Source of the DNA: Podochytrium sp. JEL0797 | Lineage: Eukaryota; Chytridiomycota; Chytridiomycetes; Chytridiales; Chytriomycetaceae | DNA: 17,696 nt | Assembly: GCA_027596195.1 (NCBI GenBank) | Contig: JADGJG010000506.1 | Location: 1-17,696, forward strand | Direction: 5' to 3' | Shown here: positions 15,053-17,696 of the stretch, piece by piece | Position numbering within the stretch: position 1 is the first letter of the stretch | How the letters are laid out: each line of letters begins with the position of its first letter | Program-made: the position numbers and the translations under genes | The notes under the pieces: generated by a model | What the model was told of the DNA's origin: nothing | Databases searched by the model: none | What the model saw: only the letters and a program-made list of their open reading frames with translations

Positions 15053-17086
15053 TTATGCATCAAGCAAGCTCAAAACCTCACTCGGAACCACAGGAATCAA
15101 CACCATCCCCATCTTTTCCCAATTCAGATCCCCATCCACCTCTCCATCCCTAGCATGAACAGTTGGAATCTGCACAGGAATTATCCTTTCTGCGTCCAAA
15201 AACTCAACCAACTCGTTGTTCGCCATTTCGACGAACCCCGACCCTTCCGCGTTTTCGTCCGCACAGTTTGATTTTTCGATATGGCTCACTTCCTCCCATT
15301 CGCGAACGACAAACACTTCCACGCTTTCTGCGAAATTAGGTTCCCCGACTTCGAATCGATACGCGCACATGGCTCGACGGATTTGGGCCGTGTTGAGGGA
15401 AGGTGTGTGGGACTTGAGGCTCAAGAAATCAAAGAGAGTTGGAGTTCTCGTGATGGCTTCGGCGAACTGGAGCAAGTGGAGGGTTGGAGTCAGCAGGACT
15501 TTTAGTTCCGCGTATGGCAGTGATGGCAACAGATTGTTCTTGGCACCAGGTTGGACTTTCTGAGAAGCTCCGACCAGCTCTTGGTTCATTTCCAACCACT
15601 CAAGGACCTCGTTCAAGTTGGATCGAATACGCGACGCTTGGCTTCGCGCGACAAGGTCGGTGGAGCTGATGATGCGATTGAAAAGGTCGTTGTTGAGGTA
15701 TCGAAAGAGGTTGTGAAAGATCTGGTGAATGATTTGGCCGTGAACGCGTGATTCGGAGAGCGTGTCGCGAGTAGTTTTGAGGAACTTGATGAAAATGTGC
15801 GGAGAGGGGAGAGGCGTTCGCGGGTTGGAGGAGAAGTTGGCTTTTGCTGCTGCAGACGCACCGAAAAACCCGCCAATGGAGGCAGGTGAGGAAATGGAGG
15901 GAGTTCGAGTGTGTTGGGAAAGGACAGTGGAAATTCCAATAGAAGAAAGGAGACCGCCGGTTTTCCGCACAATGCTGTTGTTTCGCTTGCCAGCGCCAGT
16001 AAATATTCCCAACACACTCTCCATCTGAACATGGGGACCTCTCTCATCATCGTCAATAAAACCCACGAGGCACGTCTCCATCAGCTCGGCCATGGCTTTT
16101 CGCAAACTCTTCAACAGTCGTTCAGCAAGCTCCACAATCATATCAGAAAACGTGGCTTGGTATTGAAACGAAGCATTTCGCAGACCCTCGTCGCGCTTGA
16201 GAAAGTATAGCAAGTGGTGGCAATTTGCAATCCATTGCCCCAGCAGGCGGGTATCGTCCACATGGCCCGCGTGGGATTGGATCTTGCTTTCGATGACGTT
16301 GAAGGTCTTGGCCATGAACCGATCGAGCACTTCGGGGGGATTGTGGTAGTGTGCGAATCGTGCGCAGAGGAAGATGATGTTCGCGGAGACAACCGTTGGA
16401 ATATCGTTTTGGCGAAACAGGTGCGAGATGACGACCCGGAGAACCGCGTCCACCGTTTCCTCGTTGAACACAATCATTTGGTCTGGGCGGCACGAATTCC
16501 AGTCGAAGGAAACATCTGAGTCTTCTTCCGGATCCGAATAATCCGTGAGCGATGGCACTGGTCGATGTGATATTGAAGATCTGATGCTTGTGGAATTGGA
16601 CTGAATTGGAAGCAGAGAGAGAATCGCGCTCTTTTGCGTGTGGCGGCACAAGTCCCAGACGGTTTGTCCCTTGGACGTCTTCAAGGCTGTCGAGGCACCG
16701 GAATCCAGCAAAAGCATGGCAAGATCTTCGTGGCCGTTCGAGCACGCCCACATGAGGGGCGTCCAACCCTCTGGTATTTTCGGAACGAGATGAGTTTGAA
16801 ATGAAACGAGACTCGCTCAACACTCACTGGGATCCCGCGCATTAATATCTGCGCCAGAAGAAAGCAGAATCCGGGCAACATCCGTATAGCCCCAGCAGGA
16901 GGAGTGGTGGAGTGCGGTAAGACCATCACTGTCGGTCGAGTTGACAGTTAGGGCAACAAGCGAGGAAGACTCTGCCAGAGCTTTGTCCGCTGAAAGATAC
17001 TCTTGGAGGCCTTTGGAATCGCCGTGGGAAGCAAGGTGGATCAGAGTTTCGGCGATATGAGAGCCACGTGCGTTTGACGGCTCCAT
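15053..17086 (-). CDS. Ankyrin-repeat and dilute (DIL) domain protein
   Basis: Two exons, 17086-16828 and 16770-15053, with a 57-base intron (16771-16827, donor GTGAGT, acceptor ACCAG), give about 658 residues. The splice joins the ankyrin repeats in frame: GADINARDP-K-GWTPLMWACSNGH. Ankyrin units cover about residues 53-140 (GLTALHHSSCWGYTDVARIL, GWTPLMWACSNGHEDLAMLL and a weaker third). About residues 260-460 match the dilute domain of class V myosin tails: LLGQWIANCHHLLYFLKRD, later FIKFLKTTRDTLSESRVHGQ and IIHQIFHNLFRYLNNDLFN. There is no motor domain, as in the fungal ankyrin-DIL proteins (YPR089W type), whose role is not well defined. The start MEPSNARG at 17086 was chosen for its context; an in-frame ATG at 17146 would add 20 hydrophobic-leaning residues. 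Confidence 0.85.
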
Positions 17087-17598
17087 TGATGAGAAGATCA
17101 CAAAACAAAAAACTCGCGAAATAGCGCAAGCTTGATCCTTCCTCATAGGACCACGCTTATGACTATATATATATGTAGATATTTATTTTGGCGAATAAAA
17201 AATGGAAATGAAAAGTCAAAAAGGAAAGTGGAGAAGAACTGCGACCGTCGACGCCAGAATCCAGAAAAGCAGTTCGTCAAAGAACCTCTTAATAAGATAC
17301 ACTCAAAAGATCCAACGTAAATAATCTAAATGATCAGTTTCGCTTGTTCCGGCTTGTTCGCTGTCGCAGATATCAACTTCACGTCGATAAGGAATACTTC
17401 CAAATCACTTGCAGTCAGATGAAGCGGATTGACTCATCTGTCTTTCGTCTTCACAATTTCACAAGCGGAACTGCCCCGACTAATCTCACGTTTTGAACAT
17501 GAACAAAAGGTTCAAATTTCAAATGTAATTTCAAGGAAAAACATAAAAGGGCGGGATCGTGAAGCGATAAGCCATATCCAACAAACAAATATTTCAGC
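17087..17598. promoter_or_regulatory. Divergent intergenic region, ankyrin-DIL gene / UNC93-like copy C
   Basis: This 512-base gap lies between two divergent start codons. Near the ankyrin-DIL side it has an alternating TA run (17164-17174) that could serve as an AT-rich promoter element. On the right, ATAAAAG at 17543-17549 and CGATAAG ending at 17571 precede the copy C start by about 50-56 and 28-34 bases. The leader after the GATA site (CCATATCCAACAAACAAATA) matches copy B apart from a few bases. I see no gene in the rest. Confidence 0.5.
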
Positions 17599-17696
17599 AT
17601 GGGCTTGTTCTCAACTCTCAACCAAGCCAGAACCCAAGTTATCGTCATCTCCTTTGTGTGCTTCTTGTGCCCGGGAATGTTCAACGCTCTGAACGC
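17599..17696 (+). CDS. UNC93-like (DUF895) transporter, copy C, N-terminus only
   Basis: The first 98 coding bases of a third UNC93-like gene, on the opposite strand to copies A and B and cut by the right edge. The coding bases are identical to copy B, and the identity extends one base upstream of the ATG, making a 99-base identical block (17598-17696). It is divergent from the ankyrin-DIL gene. Its full length and state cannot be judged from this window. Confidence 0.85.
   Translation, partial: MGLFSTLNQARTQVIVISFVCFLCPGMFNALN

Noticed and set aside
1..17696. CRISPR array, prophage, insertion sequence or other prokaryotic system
   Set aside because: No regularly spaced repeats, transposase or phage gene is visible, and the window is eukaryotic in gene structure.

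Overview
The window looks like nuclear DNA of a fungus, most likely a zoosporic (chytrid-type) one. Genes are compact, introns are short (45-74 bases, GT...AG), intergenic gaps are about 60-600 bases, and the families present (fungal protoglobins, UNC93/DUF895 transporters, an ankyrin-DIL protein, a CAP/PR-1 protein) fit a fungus. Assignment to chytrids is inference from gene content and style, not from a marker gene.

Layout, left to right. (1) 1-99: first 33 codons of an UNC93-like transporter, minus strand, cut by the window edge. (2) 100-1105: about 1 kb with no gene I can support; it holds a transporter promoter and a 28-base direct repeat. (3) 1106-1811, minus: a CAP/PR-1-like protein with one 55-base intron. 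(4) 2050-8269, plus: the central gene. Seven exons rebuild a protein of about 1955 residues with an N-terminal FHA domain, then a K-x-V-T-F PP1-docking motif followed by the Ki-67/Repo-Man-type extension (LSPEIF...STPLKRG), long acidic stretches, a perfect-period 73-residue tandem repeat, an AT-hook and a basic C-terminus. This is the architecture of the vertebrate mitotic chromosome protein Ki-67. (5) 8388-9122, plus: an unrecognised 244-residue protein. (6) 9293-11728, plus: three tandem protoglobin paralogues. Copies 2 and 3 gained a C-terminal membrane anchor and copy 3 lost the proximal haem-binding histidine. (7) 11868-12902, plus: an unrecognised 344-residue protein. (8) 13070-14455, minus: a complete 461-residue UNC93-like transporter. 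(9) 15053-17086, minus: an ankyrin-repeat plus dilute (DIL) domain protein with one intron. (10) 17599-17696, plus: the start of a third UNC93-like copy, cut by the right edge.

Three points stand out. The Ki-67-like gene suggests a fungal version of the FHA plus PP1-recruiting chromosome-periphery protein. The protoglobin cluster shows paralogues diverging in haem binding and membrane location. The three UNC93 starts are identical over 99 bases although their upstream DNA differs, and both window edges lie exactly 99 bases inside that block, so the edges are probably assembly breaks in a multicopy gene family. The genes do not form one pathway; they are separate eukaryotic transcription units.
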